Source: an uncultured Roseburia sp.
GTDB taxonomy: Bacteria; Bacillota; Clostridia; Lachnospirales; Lachnospiraceae
Length of the DNA stretch: 7,685 nucleotides
Reading direction: 5' to 3'
NCBI GenBank assembly: GCA_947384095.1
Contig: CANDFU010000072.1
Location: 1 to 7,685 of the forward strand
Part shown: positions 1 through 6,341 of the stretch, piece by piece
How the letters are laid out: the number at the start of each line of letters is the position of its first letter
How positions within the stretch are numbered: the first letter of the stretch is position 1
Made by a program: the position numbers and the translations under genes
The notes under the pieces: generated by a model
Told to the model about the DNA's origin: nothing
The model's input: the letters and a program-made list of their open reading frames with translations, nothing else
Database searches by the model: none

Positions 1-444
1 ATTCTGGACAGGCACGGGCAGCTTTTTACCAAACTCCCGTAAAGACGATTTATCTGTCAGCCCATAAAGCAGGCCAAACAGCCTGTACCGTATTCCTCTC
101 CGCTGTTCAAAATATGGATTATTAATAAACTGAATGTGATTGATAGCCACGACGCTGGAATTCACAACTTCTTTTAGTAAAACCCTTCGAAACTCTTCCG
201 TCCGCATACCATATCTGTTCCTCCAGGCTCTCTCGGTTTTTTTCTCTGGCAGCCGTCTGTAAACCGCGACATAAACTGCCTGAAAATACTGCGGATTCTT
301 CAGCAATTCATATCTGGATATATCCACAATCTGCGGATGATTTGCCACATCACTCAGAAAAGTGGATTTTCCATATGCAAATTTCCTGCCAGCCTTTTCA
401 AGATTATCTGCAACAACATCGTAAATCCCTTCATATACCTGCAT
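1..444 (-). CDS. Unknown protein, N-terminal 148 residues (partial)
   Basis: The frame starts at the ATG at 444-442 with GGGAG seven bases upstream (a strong site) and stays open to the left edge, so its C-terminus is outside the window. I do not recognise the family. Seen: a soluble-looking, charged and aromatic-rich sequence with no signal peptide or membrane helix; residues about 44-100 read LLKNPQYFQAVYVAVYRRLP..., with a tryptophan and further aromatic/basic residues after it. That spacing (aromatic-AVY-x3-R-x-P, then W, then an S some 30 residues on) is loosely like DUF4214-type repeats, but too weak to name. Later residues are rich in Arg/Tyr/Phe (EQRRGIRYRLFGLLYGL, 113-129). Codon use and ribosome site match the neighbours. 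It is probably part of the same polysaccharide operon, perhaps with its own promoter. Confidence 0.72.
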   Translation of the reverse strand, partial: MQVYEGIYDVVADNLEKAGRKFAYGKSTFLSDVANHPQIVDISRYELLKNPQYFQAVYVAVYRRLPEKKTERAWRNRYGMRTEEFRRVLLKEVVNSSVVAINHIQFINNPYFEQRRGIRYRLFGLLYGLTDKSSLREFGKKLPVPVQN

Positions 445-471
445 TTTTTTCTCCCGAAACATCATTTCATT

Positions 472-493
472 TATATACCGGTAACAGTATATA
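472..493 (-). repeat. Inverted repeat TATATAC-N8-GTATATA
   Basis: A perfect seven-base dyad around the eight-base centre TGTTACCG (minus strand), in the 71-base gap between the GT4 gene and the last gene. It overlaps the proposed -10 and lies about 15 bases before the GGGAG ribosome site of the next gene. It could be an operator or an A/T-rich hairpin in the transcript. Confidence 0.4.
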
Positions 494-514
494 CGCTTGC
501 CATACAATATACAA
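486..514 (-). promoter_or_regulatory. Possible promoter before the last gene
   Basis: Minus-strand TTGTAT (509-514), 17 bases, then TATACT (486-491). Both hexamers match the sigma-A consensus at four or five of six positions with ideal spacing, but there is no extended -10 and the gap is A/T-rich, so chance is plausible. The -35 sits immediately past the GT4 stop and the -10 overlaps a 7-base dyad (472-493). Confidence 0.35.
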
Positions 515-515
515 G

Positions 516-1613
516 TCAAAATTTTTCTACAGCTGATGTAATCGCTTTAATGTATTGGCAAGTTACCACAGCCAGTTCATATTCTTTAAATTCTTCTGTC
601 TTCTCCGGAAGAGACAACGCATTTTCTATTTTTTCGCGCCACTCCTTCACAGAAAAGGGATCATCTACATATACGGCTTTTCCCTTTGTCACTTCTTCCA
701 GGCATGACCTTCTTGTCATCACCACCCTTTTTCCCTTTCGCATCGCTTCGATCGGCGGCATTCCAAACCCTTCAAAAATGCTTGGGAACAAAAACAGGCG
801 ACAATTCTCATACAGCCAGTCTCTTTCCTCGTCTGAAACATATCCGGTAAGTATTACGCGGTCTCCAATCCGGTAACGATTCAATTTTTCTCTAATCTCC
901 TCCTCCTGTCCGCCTACACCGCTGATTACGAGCATTGCTGATTTCTGTGTCCTCATGACCTGCAATATCGTATCCAGATTCTTATGAGGCAGCATAGAAC
1001 TGACACAATAAAAATAAGCCCCCTTTTTAATAGGATACTTCTGCTCCATAACATCTTTCTTCTCACTCGCAGACGACGTGCAGACAGGATTATATATCGT
1101 GAAAACTTTTTTTCTTACAAATGGATAATTTCTTATGAGATCTTCCCTGCAGAAATCTGAAACTGTAATGATTTTTTTTGACGTCCTGCAGGTATGCCAC
1201 CAGGAATATCTGAGAAACCATCTTTTCACTACAGAAAAATACTCCGGATAATGACGTGCCTGAAGATCATGTATCACACTCACATATGGAATTTTACTCC
1301 GGCATGCGGCCGGCTTGCTATACACCGGAATAAACATGACATCTGCCCTGCAGTATTCTGCCATTTTGTTCAGATGCAGGTTCTCCCACAGGATACGCCT
1401 TGCCTGACTTGCAGATTGTATCCTGCACAGCTGCAACCGCATTCTGGCGCTTGCGTATCTTTGAAAGCTGTCCATATTATCTTCCGTGACCATTAACACA
1501 TATTCGTTTTCCTCATCAAACGTGGAAAACCCATCCAGTAAGTTCCTTATATAGGATTCTGTTCCGCCGCACTTTCCCACTCTCACCCACAGCAAATCTA
1601 TGCCGATCCGCAT
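516..1613 (-). CDS. GT4-family glycosyltransferase (GT-B fold, retaining)
   Basis: 365 residues, normal for the family. Seen: N-terminal MRIGIDLLW and the glycine-rich GKCGGTESY (13-21), VIHDLQARHYPE (113-124), ITVSDFCREDL (149-159), SSMLPHKNL (205-213), VILTGYVSDEE (253-263) and the C-terminal donor-binding EGFGMPPIE (281-289), which gives the E-x7-E pattern. Known: this layout is that of CAZy GT4 enzymes, many of which are mannosyl-, rhamnosyl- or glucosyltransferases in O-antigen and capsule loci. Inferred role: adds an alpha-linked sugar to the growing lipid-linked oligosaccharide at the cytoplasmic membrane face. The specific sugar is unknown. A strong GGAGGGG lies 4 bases before the ATG, fixing the start. 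A 71-base gap with a possible promoter and dyad separates it from the last gene. Confidence 0.92.
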   Translation of the reverse strand: MRIGIDLLWVRVGKCGGTESYIRNLLDGFSTFDEENEYVLMVTEDNMDSFQRYASARMRLQLCRIQSASQARRILWENLHLNKMAEYCRADVMFIPVYSKPAACRSKIPYVSVIHDLQARHYPEYFSVVKRWFLRYSWWHTCRTSKKIITVSDFCREDLIRNYPFVRKKVFTIYNPVCTSSASEKKDVMEQKYPIKKGAYFYCVSSMLPHKNLDTILQVMRTQKSAMLVISGVGGQEEEIREKLNRYRIGDRVILTGYVSDEERDWLYENCRLFLFPSIFEGFGMPPIEAMRKGKRVVMTRRSCLEEVTKGKAVYVDDPFSVKEWREKIENALSLPEKTEEFKEYELAVVTCQYIKAITSAVEKF

Positions 1614-1628
1614 CTTTCCCCTCCAACC

Positions 1629-1647
1629 GACGTCTATACAAGACGCC
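1629..1647 (-). promoter_or_regulatory. Small hairpin just upstream of the GT4 ribosome site
   Basis: On the minus strand GGCGTCT and AGACGTC pair over seven positions (one G-T wobble) around a five-base loop. It ends five bases before the GGAGGGG ribosome site (1618-1624) of the next gene. There is no T-run after it, so it is not a typical terminator; it might modestly affect translation or be chance. Confidence 0.25.
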
Positions 1648-1667
1648 CATAGTATTGCCAGATATGA

Positions 1668-2405
1668 TCATCCAATCAGAAACTTCACAACCTCAATGGC
1701 CACACATTCCAGCAGATACCATCTGCTATAACCATTTGCCCGATAGCAATACCGATATCTGTCTTTGATTCGCATTCTTGCCGCCTGGAAACTTTTCCTG
1801 TTACTGACGCCTCCCATCTTAAAATCAGCCAATACCTTATCCACCACGACGATTTTTATTGGCAGTCTGCGCATTCTGAGATAAAATGCATAATCATCGT
1901 GAATCCCCTTATTCAAAAATGGATATTTTTTATACAATTCAGCTCTCACAAACATCGTCGGATGATTCCAGTCTCTTGATGTCTGAAATTTACGGATCCG
2001 TGCCTTTTTTACAAAAGAACCACCGTCTGTTCTATAAATACGGATATTTCCAAACATGACTCCACAGCACTCAGTCTCAAATACATTTTTTACAGTCTTT
2101 ATCGTCTCCGGCTCATACCAGTCACCACAATTTAAAATCCCTATAATATCTCCCCCCGACAGACGTATCCCCTTATTCATTGCATCATAAATACCTTCGT
2201 CCGGCTCACTGATAATATGATAATCAATTCCCGCTTTTTCCATTCGCCAACGGTACGTTTCTGCTATTTTCACTGTCTTGTCATTGCTCTTCCCGTCAAT
2301 AATCCAATATTCAATCCCACTTTCATTTTGCTGCAGGACAGAATCTATTGTACGTTGAATTTCCCCCTCACTATTGCACGATACCGTGATAATACTAACT
2401 CTCAT
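1668..2405 (-). CDS. GT2 glycosyltransferase, WfgS-like
   Basis: 245 residues from the chosen start (an ATG nine codons upstream is possible but has a weaker ribosome site). Seen: SIITVSCN (4-11), IIDGKSNDKT (35-44), SEPDEGIYDAMNKGI (66-80), LNCGDWY (91-97) at the metal-binding position, HPTMF (148-152), HDDYAFYLRM (169-178) and GGVSN (198-202). The EPDEGIYDAMNKG block is characteristic of the WfgS/WfeV type of O-antigen and capsule transferase. At the DxD-like site only one acidic residue is present (CGDW), where relatives often have ADD. A single-domain, cytoplasmic, inverting GT-A enzyme that likely adds a sugar to the lipid-linked repeat unit; donor and acceptor are not evident. The C-terminal 20 residues are hydrophobic and may touch the membrane. 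It overlaps the reductase by 11 bases and is followed by 54 bases before the GT4 gene. Confidence 0.87.
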   Translation of the reverse strand: MRVSIITVSCNSEGEIQRTIDSVLQQNESGIEYWIIDGKSNDKTVKIAETYRWRMEKAGIDYHIISEPDEGIYDAMNKGIRLSGGDIIGILNCGDWYEPETIKTVKNVFETECCGVMFGNIRIYRTDGGSFVKKARIRKFQTSRDWNHPTMFVRAELYKKYPFLNKGIHDDYAFYLRMRRLPIKIVVVDKVLADFKMGGVSNRKSFQAARMRIKDRYRYCYRANGYSRWYLLECVAIEVVKFLIG

Positions 2406-3348
2406 TTTTCTCCGTTCTCCGTATACTCTCATCTAACCCATACTTTCGGTAATTCCCTCCCTGATATATACTCATATCCATCTCATACATAAGACTGCCA
2501 AAAGCCTTCCTGATAATCCCGCCTGCTCTCCCCGGCATTTTTTTTCCAAGTTCAACGGCAGGAATAAGCAGCTTAGTACTCCTGCTTTTTTTCCCGTGCA
2601 CTTTTGCAATCTCAGATATGAGTTCCGATGTAGTGACATACTCGCCGTTTTGCGGAAAAAAAACTCCTGCATCGCCATTTTTAACCAGAAGACACAAAAA
2701 TTCACAGAGATTTTCAATATACAACACACTGCGCCTGTTCTGGTAATCCGGAAATACTGGCAGTTTCACAGCAAACCGGGCCAGCGTCCGATAGTTTCCC
2801 CTGCACGCCGCCCCATATATCATCGGCGGACGAAGGATTGCCAGACTTGTCTGTCCGGCACGCCCCCGTTGATCCGGATTATGCGCCCTCTGCGCACATT
2901 CTGCATTCGTTGAAAACAATTTCTTCAGTTCCTGTTCCGCCCTCCATTTACTATCGCCGTAAAAATTCGACGGCGCCGGTTCCGTTTCCTGTGTGATAAT
3001 CCGGCTCTTTCCTTTATCACTACAGTCTCCGTAAACAATAATACTGCTGAAATATATATATTGACTTACACCCGCATCAATTGCCTTTTTTGCCGCAAGA
3101 CATGCAAGATTACAATTTATTTCATAATATTCGCGTTTTTCCTCTTCTCTCAGATCACCAATATCAGCATGCGCCTTTCCGGTAACATTGATCACGCTGT
3201 CATAGACAGACCAGTCCATTTTCTGCCATGCATCCCCACGCAGACTGATACTTTCTGCCTGCAGCCTTCCATTCTCATTGGCTTTCACATAACTTTGAAA
3301 AGAGGCGCCAATATAGCTACTGGCACCTAGAATTAAAACTTTTTTCAT
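2395..3348 (-). CDS. Extended-SDR nucleotide-sugar 4-ketoreductase/epimerase, with an unusual insert
   Basis: 317 residues from the chosen start. The frame stays open upstream to an ATG at 3426, but that would overlap the transferase by 82 bases and add a charged, non-Rossmann leader. The ATG at 3348 overlaps the preceding stop by ATGA, has GGAAGGA upstream and begins directly at MKKVLILGASSYIG. Seen: nucleotide motif G8-ASSYI-G14 (middle glycine replaced by serine), YFSSIIVYG (99-107), catalytic Y130-x3-K134, ILRPPMIYG (171-179) and RSVLYIENLCEF (206-217). Likely role: reducing the 4-keto product of the upstream dehydratase to UDP-QuiNAc or UDP-FucNAc; a 4-epimerase is the alternative. Residues 146-167, just before ILRPP, look like an extra 22-residue, Ala/Arg/Gln-rich, G+C-rich insert compared with the usual short loop. 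The gene overlaps the next start by 11 bases. Confidence 0.86.
   Translation of the reverse strand: MKKVLILGASSYIGASFQSYVKANENGRLQAESISLRGDAWQKMDWSVYDSVINVTGKAHADIGDLREEEKREYYEINCNLACLAAKKAIDAGVSQYIYFSSIIVYGDCSDKGKSRIITQETEPAPSNFYGDSKWRAEQELKKLFSTNAECAQRAHNPDQRGRAGQTSLAILRPPMIYGAACRGNYRTLARFAVKLPVFPDYQNRRSVLYIENLCEFLCLLVKNGDAGVFFPQNGEYVTTSELISEIAKVHGKKSRSTKLLIPAVELGKKMPGRAGGIIRKAFGSLMYEMDMSIYQGGNYRKYGLDESIRRTEKNES
2403..2420 (-). promoter_or_regulatory. Ribosome-binding region choosing the start of the WfgS-like transferase
   Basis: Two GGAG cores (2417-2420 and 2410-2413) lie 11 and 4 bases before the ATG at 2405-2403. The alternative ATG at 2432 has only GGGTTAG upstream and would add nine residues before the family's usual start. 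This favours 2405, inside the last codons of the reductase gene. Confidence 0.55.
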
Positions 3349-3983
3349 TTTTTCTTCATCCTTCCGGTACCGCCTTCCACAACGCCGTCTGCTTTCAGAA
3401 CCACTCCGAATGTTCCCAGAAAACACTTTACATCAAATAAAAAAGACATCCTTTCAACATACTCTCCATCCAGCCTTGCCTTCACCGAAATTTCCAGCTC
3501 ATCACGTCCGTTAATCTGTGCCCATCCTGTAAGCCCTGGAAGCACATCATTTGCTCCATATCGTTCGCGCTCTGCAATCAGATCTTCCTGATTCCAAAGT
3601 GCAGGCCTCGGCCCTACAAAACTCATATCTCCTTTTAAAATATTGAAAAGCTGGCTAAGCTCATCGAGTGACGTTTTCCGCAAAATTCTCCCACTCCTTG
3701 TGAGAAAAATCTCCGGATCCTTCAGCAGATGCGTTGGCATATCCTTCGGCGTATCCACACGCATCGTCCGGAATTTATAAATAGTAAAATAAGTCCTATG
3801 GATTCCTACCCTCTTCTGTTTAAAAAGCACAGGCCCCGGCGAATCAAGTTTAATCGCAATACAAATCAAAAGCAATATCGGTGATAACACCGTCACTGCC
3901 GCAAAAGCAAGAATAAAATCCATCATGCGTTTGAACTTTACATAACTTCTCTGATTCTTCGTCAACACATGCTTTTTTTCCAT
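3345..3983 (-). CDS. Initiating sugar-1-phosphate transferase, small monotopic phosphoglycosyl transferase (PglC-like)
   Basis: 212 residues, the size of the minimal catalytic form (PglC type) rather than the long WcaJ/WbaP form. Seen: a basic amphipathic start, a hydrophobic segment (22-46) with a Ser-Pro break (34-35) expected of a re-entrant membrane helix, KFRTMR (70-75), the catalytic Asp-Glu pair D107-E108 in SLDELSQL, GDMSFVGPRP (118-127), GLTGWAQINGR (150-160) and a C-terminal DGVVEGGTG (199-207). Known: such enzymes move a sugar-1-phosphate from UDP-sugar to undecaprenyl phosphate, the first membrane step of repeat-unit assembly, through a phospho-Asp intermediate. Lying between a 4,6-dehydratase and a reductase, it likely uses a UDP-6-deoxy-HexNAc; this is inference. 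AGAGGA sits 7 bases before the ATG. Its TGA overlaps the next start (ATGA). Confidence 0.92.
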   Translation of the reverse strand: MEKKHVLTKNQRSYVKFKRMMDFILAFAAVTVLSPILLLICIAIKLDSPGPVLFKQKRVGIHRTYFTIYKFRTMRVDTPKDMPTHLLKDPEIFLTRSGRILRKTSLDELSQLFNILKGDMSFVGPRPALWNQEDLIAERERYGANDVLPGLTGWAQINGRDELEISVKARLDGEYVERMSFLFDVKCFLGTFGVVLKADGVVEGGTGRMKKK

Positions 3984-4016
3984 TCACTCATCCTCTTTTC
4001 CCCATGTCTTACTTCC

Positions 4017-5894
4017 TTAACCTCTGGCCCCTTCTTCCGGATGATAAGTCGGCACAATCTGCTTTACCCATTCCCTGATATCATCTGGTTCCGTCACAAC
4101 ATAATTTTTCAATTCTTCGAGCTGTTTTATAAACTTCTCTTCATCCATCTCAATCGGACGGCCGATATGGATCAGTTTGTTGGCTGTCTCCTGCATCCCC
4201 TCTTCCCGCATCAGCATTTCTTCATAAAGCTTCTCGCCCGGCCTGAGTCCAGTAAAAACAATCGGAATGTCATCATCCGGCCTGTGTCCGGAAAGAAGTA
4301 TGAGATTCCTGGCCAGATCCAGAATACGTACTGGTTCTCCCATGTCCAGGATAAAAATTTCCCCGCCTCTGGCATATGCCCCTGCCTGCAGGACCAAAGA
4401 GACTGCTTCCGGAATTGTCATAAAATAACGTACAATTTCGGGATGCGTCACAGTCACCGGTCCACCCTGCTCAATCTGCCGGCGAAATAATGGAATAACG
4501 CTGCCATTACTCCCCAGCACATTTCCAAAACGAACTGCCACATACTCTGTCTGAGACCTTTTATTATAAGTCTGTATAATCATCTCACAGATACGCTTGC
4601 TCGCGCCCATTATATTTGTAGGATTTACAGCCTTATCCGTAGAAATCAGCACAAAACGCTTTACCTGGAATCGATCTGCTGCCTGCACCATCTTCCATGT
4701 CCCAAGCACGTTATTTTTAATCGCCTCGTTCGGACTGTCTTCCATCAATGGGACATGCTTATGGGCCGCTGCATGGTAAATAATCTCTGGACGATACGCT
4801 CTGAAAATGCACTCCATACGATTCGTATTGCGCACGGAAGCAATCAGTACAATCAGCTCCAGCTCCGGGAAATTCATCCTAAGCTCATTCTGTATATCGT
4901 ATGTCGTATTTTCATAAATATCCACGATAATTAACTGACTAGGTTCGTGGCCGGCAATCTGCCGACACAATTCGCTTCCGATCGATCCGCCTCCCCCTGT
5001 CACCATAACCCGCTTTCCAGACACATATCCCATTATGGAACTCAGATCTACCGACACAGGCTCCCGGCCCAGCAGATCATTGACGTCAACATCTTTTAAC
5101 TTGCTGATACTGACCTCCCCATTTACCAGCTGATACATTCCCGGAAGACGTTTTAACTCACAACCTGTTTCCTTACAGATATCAAGAATCCCCTTGATCT
5201 GTTTCGGAGAAGCAGACGGCATGGCCACAATGATTTCATGCACATGCAGTTCCTGTGCTTTATCCAATATACTGCTTCGATCCCCGACCACTTTTGCACC
5301 ATGAATATAATTCCCTATTTTGGCATTGTCATCGTCTATCACTCCGACCACTTTTTTCTTGACGTAGCTGCTGTTGTTTATTTCTTTAATAAGCTGATTT
5401 CCCGCGTCCCCGGCGCCAATAATCAATACATTGCGACGATATGTCCCGTTCTTATACATGATTTTAAGCGATCGCAATCCCCTGTATGAGTAACGGCATC
5501 CCATAATAAGGAGCATCAGAAAAATACCGTACAAAATATAAAAACTTCTTGGAACCGGAAACAAATCTCCCCAGTTACGTACAAGTATTACTGCAATTGC
5601 CAAAAACGTATCCAAAATACATGCGGACACAATATACATCATTTCCAATGCCCCTGCATAGCTCCAGAGACTTGAGTATAGCCGTAAAAACCAAAAAACT
5701 GCCAGCGTCACAGACATCAGATACGGCAGCGATCTCCAGACTTCGTCCAGATATTGTGCCGGAATCCCCGACAAATGAAAGTCAAATCGCACCAACAAAG
5801 CCAGAATGCTGGCAATAAACACCGCCAACATATCATAGCACATCAAAAAAACTCTACGGATAAACAACTGCCTGTCTTTTATTAATTGTTTCAT
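4017..5894 (-). CDS. Membrane-anchored nucleotide-sugar 4,6-dehydratase (WbpM/CapD/PglF class)
   Basis: 625 residues, the full length for this class. Order: about four membrane helices (roughly 15-36, 55-75, 84-105, 117-134), a first Rossmann/CoA-binding-like domain with LIIGAGDAG (157-165), then the catalytic SDR domain with VTGGGGSIGSELC (298-310), HAAAHKHVPLME (374-385), STDKAVNPTN (418-427) and MGASKR (429-434). Seen: the SDR tyrosine position is Met429 in the M-x3-K433 pattern. Known: this is normal for WbpM/FlaA1-type enzymes, where the Asp-Lys of TDK takes part in catalysis. Likely reaction: UDP-GlcNAc to a UDP-4-keto-6-deoxy-HexNAc at the inner membrane; C5 retention or inversion cannot be told. 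Four in-frame stops (TAA TAA TGA TAG) directly precede the ATG, so no upstream in-frame start is possible. It is followed after 33 bases by the phosphoglycosyl transferase, and a dedicated promoter lies upstream. Confidence 0.92.
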   Translation of the reverse strand: MKQLIKDRQLFIRRVFLMCYDMLAVFIASILALLVRFDFHLSGIPAQYLDEVWRSLPYLMSVTLAVFWFLRLYSSLWSYAGALEMMYIVSACILDTFLAIAVILVRNWGDLFPVPRSFYILYGIFLMLLIMGCRYSYRGLRSLKIMYKNGTYRRNVLIIGAGDAGNQLIKEINNSSYVKKKVVGVIDDDNAKIGNYIHGAKVVGDRSSILDKAQELHVHEIIVAMPSASPKQIKGILDICKETGCELKRLPGMYQLVNGEVSISKLKDVDVNDLLGREPVSVDLSSIMGYVSGKRVMVTGGGGSIGSELCRQIAGHEPSQLIIVDIYENTTYDIQNELRMNFPELELIVLIASVRNTNRMECIFRAYRPEIIYHAAAHKHVPLMEDSPNEAIKNNVLGTWKMVQAADRFQVKRFVLISTDKAVNPTNIMGASKRICEMIIQTYNKRSQTEYVAVRFGNVLGSNGSVIPLFRRQIEQGGPVTVTHPEIVRYFMTIPEAVSLVLQAGAYARGGEIFILDMGEPVRILDLARNLILLSGHRPDDDIPIVFTGLRPGEKLYEEMLMREEGMQETANKLIHIGRPIEMDEEKFIKQLEELKNYVVTEPDDIREWVKQIVPTYHPEEGARG

Positions 5895-5901
5895 CTATCA
5901 T
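5854..5901 (-). other. Short ORF overlapping the dehydratase start (15 codons)
   Basis: An ATG at 5901-5899 opens a 15-residue frame (MIDETINKRQAVVYP) that overlaps the dehydratase start in another frame and stops at TAG, 38 bases past that start. The AGAGGG at 5907-5912 is 5 bases from this ATG but 12 bases from the dehydratase ATG. The ribosome site is therefore poorly spaced for both and could be shared between them. Whether it is translated is unknown; it may be chance. Confidence 0.2.
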
Positions 5902-5948
5902 TATTACCCTCTGTGTTCAAATTCTGCTTTCCCGTTCAGTCAGCAAAC

Positions 5949-5977
5949 ATTGTATCACACATATATAAACCAGGCAA
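5949..5977 (-). promoter_or_regulatory. Sigma-A type promoter before the dehydratase gene
   Basis: On the minus strand TTGCCT (5972-5977) is followed by exactly 17 bases and then TACAAT (5949-5954). A TG one base before the hexamer makes an extended -10 (TGATACAAT). Initiation would fall near 5942, leaving a leader of about 48 bases before the ATG at 5894. It lies in the largest non-coding gap of the window (5895-6017, 123 bases), which shows no convincing terminator. It therefore probably adds transcription to the dehydratase and downstream genes rather than isolating them. The call rests on consensus match only. Confidence 0.65.
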
Positions 5978-6017
5978 ACCCTATTTTCTGTTATCCTCAT
6001 TTTCCCATCATTCATAA

Positions 6018-6341
6018 TTATAACGTAATCAGCACCGCACCGATAAAAATCAGCAAAACGCCAGATAACTTTCTGATCGTAAATTTTTCTTTTAAAATAA
6101 AATGAGACAAAAACATCGTCCAGATATACGTAATGGATGTTAACGGCAGTACAATGGAATAATCCAGATATCTTAAAACAACGATATTTAACAAAGCCGC
6201 ACTCAGATATAAAAAGCCGCCGAAATAAAGGTTCCTATTTTTTAACAACTCTGTCATTCCGTCGCTCCCGGAGGCTCGTTTAAAGAAAATCGACGCAATT
6301 GATCCCATCAACGTCATAACCAAAATCAAAAAATAATACAT
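6018..6341 (-). CDS. Small EamA/SMR-like membrane protein, flippase subunit 2 (ArnE/ArnF-like)
   Basis: 107 residues, four predicted helices (about 2-20, 38-56, 61-82, 92-107). Seen: SIVLPLTSITYIWTMFLSHFILKEKFT (62-88), the same helix-3 pattern as its upstream neighbour, with KEK replacing DEK. The start ATG follows the neighbour's TAA stop with no spacing (TAAATG), and a strong GGAGGGG sits inside the end of the upstream gene, so both subunits should be made together. Eight of its nine basic residues lie in loop 1 (K21, R22, K34, R36) and loop 3 (K84, K86, R90, K91), one (R57) lies in loop 2 and none lies at the termini. This predicts both ends outside, opposite to subunit 1. Inferred role: second half of a heterodimeric lipid-linked-sugar flippase. 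It ends at TAA before a gap holding a promoter for the next gene. Confidence 0.82.
   Translation of the reverse strand: MYYFLILVMTLMGSIASIFFKRASGSDGMTELLKNRNLYFGGFLYLSAALLNIVVLRYLDYSIVLPLTSITYIWTMFLSHFILKEKFTIRKLSGVLLIFIGAVLITL

Noticed and set aside
337..876. Plus-strand 179-codon open frame
   Set aside because: It lies antisense across the 3' end of the GT4 gene, the gap and the start of the last gene, has no recognisable motifs, and reads as low-complexity Ser/Phe/Ile translation of coding DNA.
2472..2729. Minus-strand 85-codon frame inside the reductase gene
   Set aside because: It is in another frame of the reductase, which keeps its conserved motifs through this region; there is no frameshift sign.
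3349..3426. N-terminal extension of the reductase from an upstream ATG
   Set aside because: It would overlap the phosphoglycosyl transferase by 82 bases and add a basic, non-conserved leader; the ATGA-coupled start at 3348 fits the Rossmann start and ribosome site.
3969..4490. Plus-strand 173-codon open frame
   Set aside because: It is antisense to the C-terminal part of the dehydratase, whose motifs are clear on the minus strand; it has no family features.
2395..5894. Bacillosamine-type (Pgl) glycan pathway
   Set aside because: The dehydratase and PglC-like enzyme would fit, but no PLP aminotransferase or acetyltransferase is in the window, and an SDR reductase is present instead.
5178..5894. 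Loss of the catalytic tyrosine in the dehydratase as a sign of inactivation
   Set aside because: Met in place of Tyr in the M-x3-K motif is the normal state of the WbpM/FlaA1 class; the remaining motifs are intact.
5895..6017. Terminator between the flippase pair and the dehydratase
   Set aside because: I found no stable stem followed by a T-run on the transcribed strand; only promoter-like elements are convincing.
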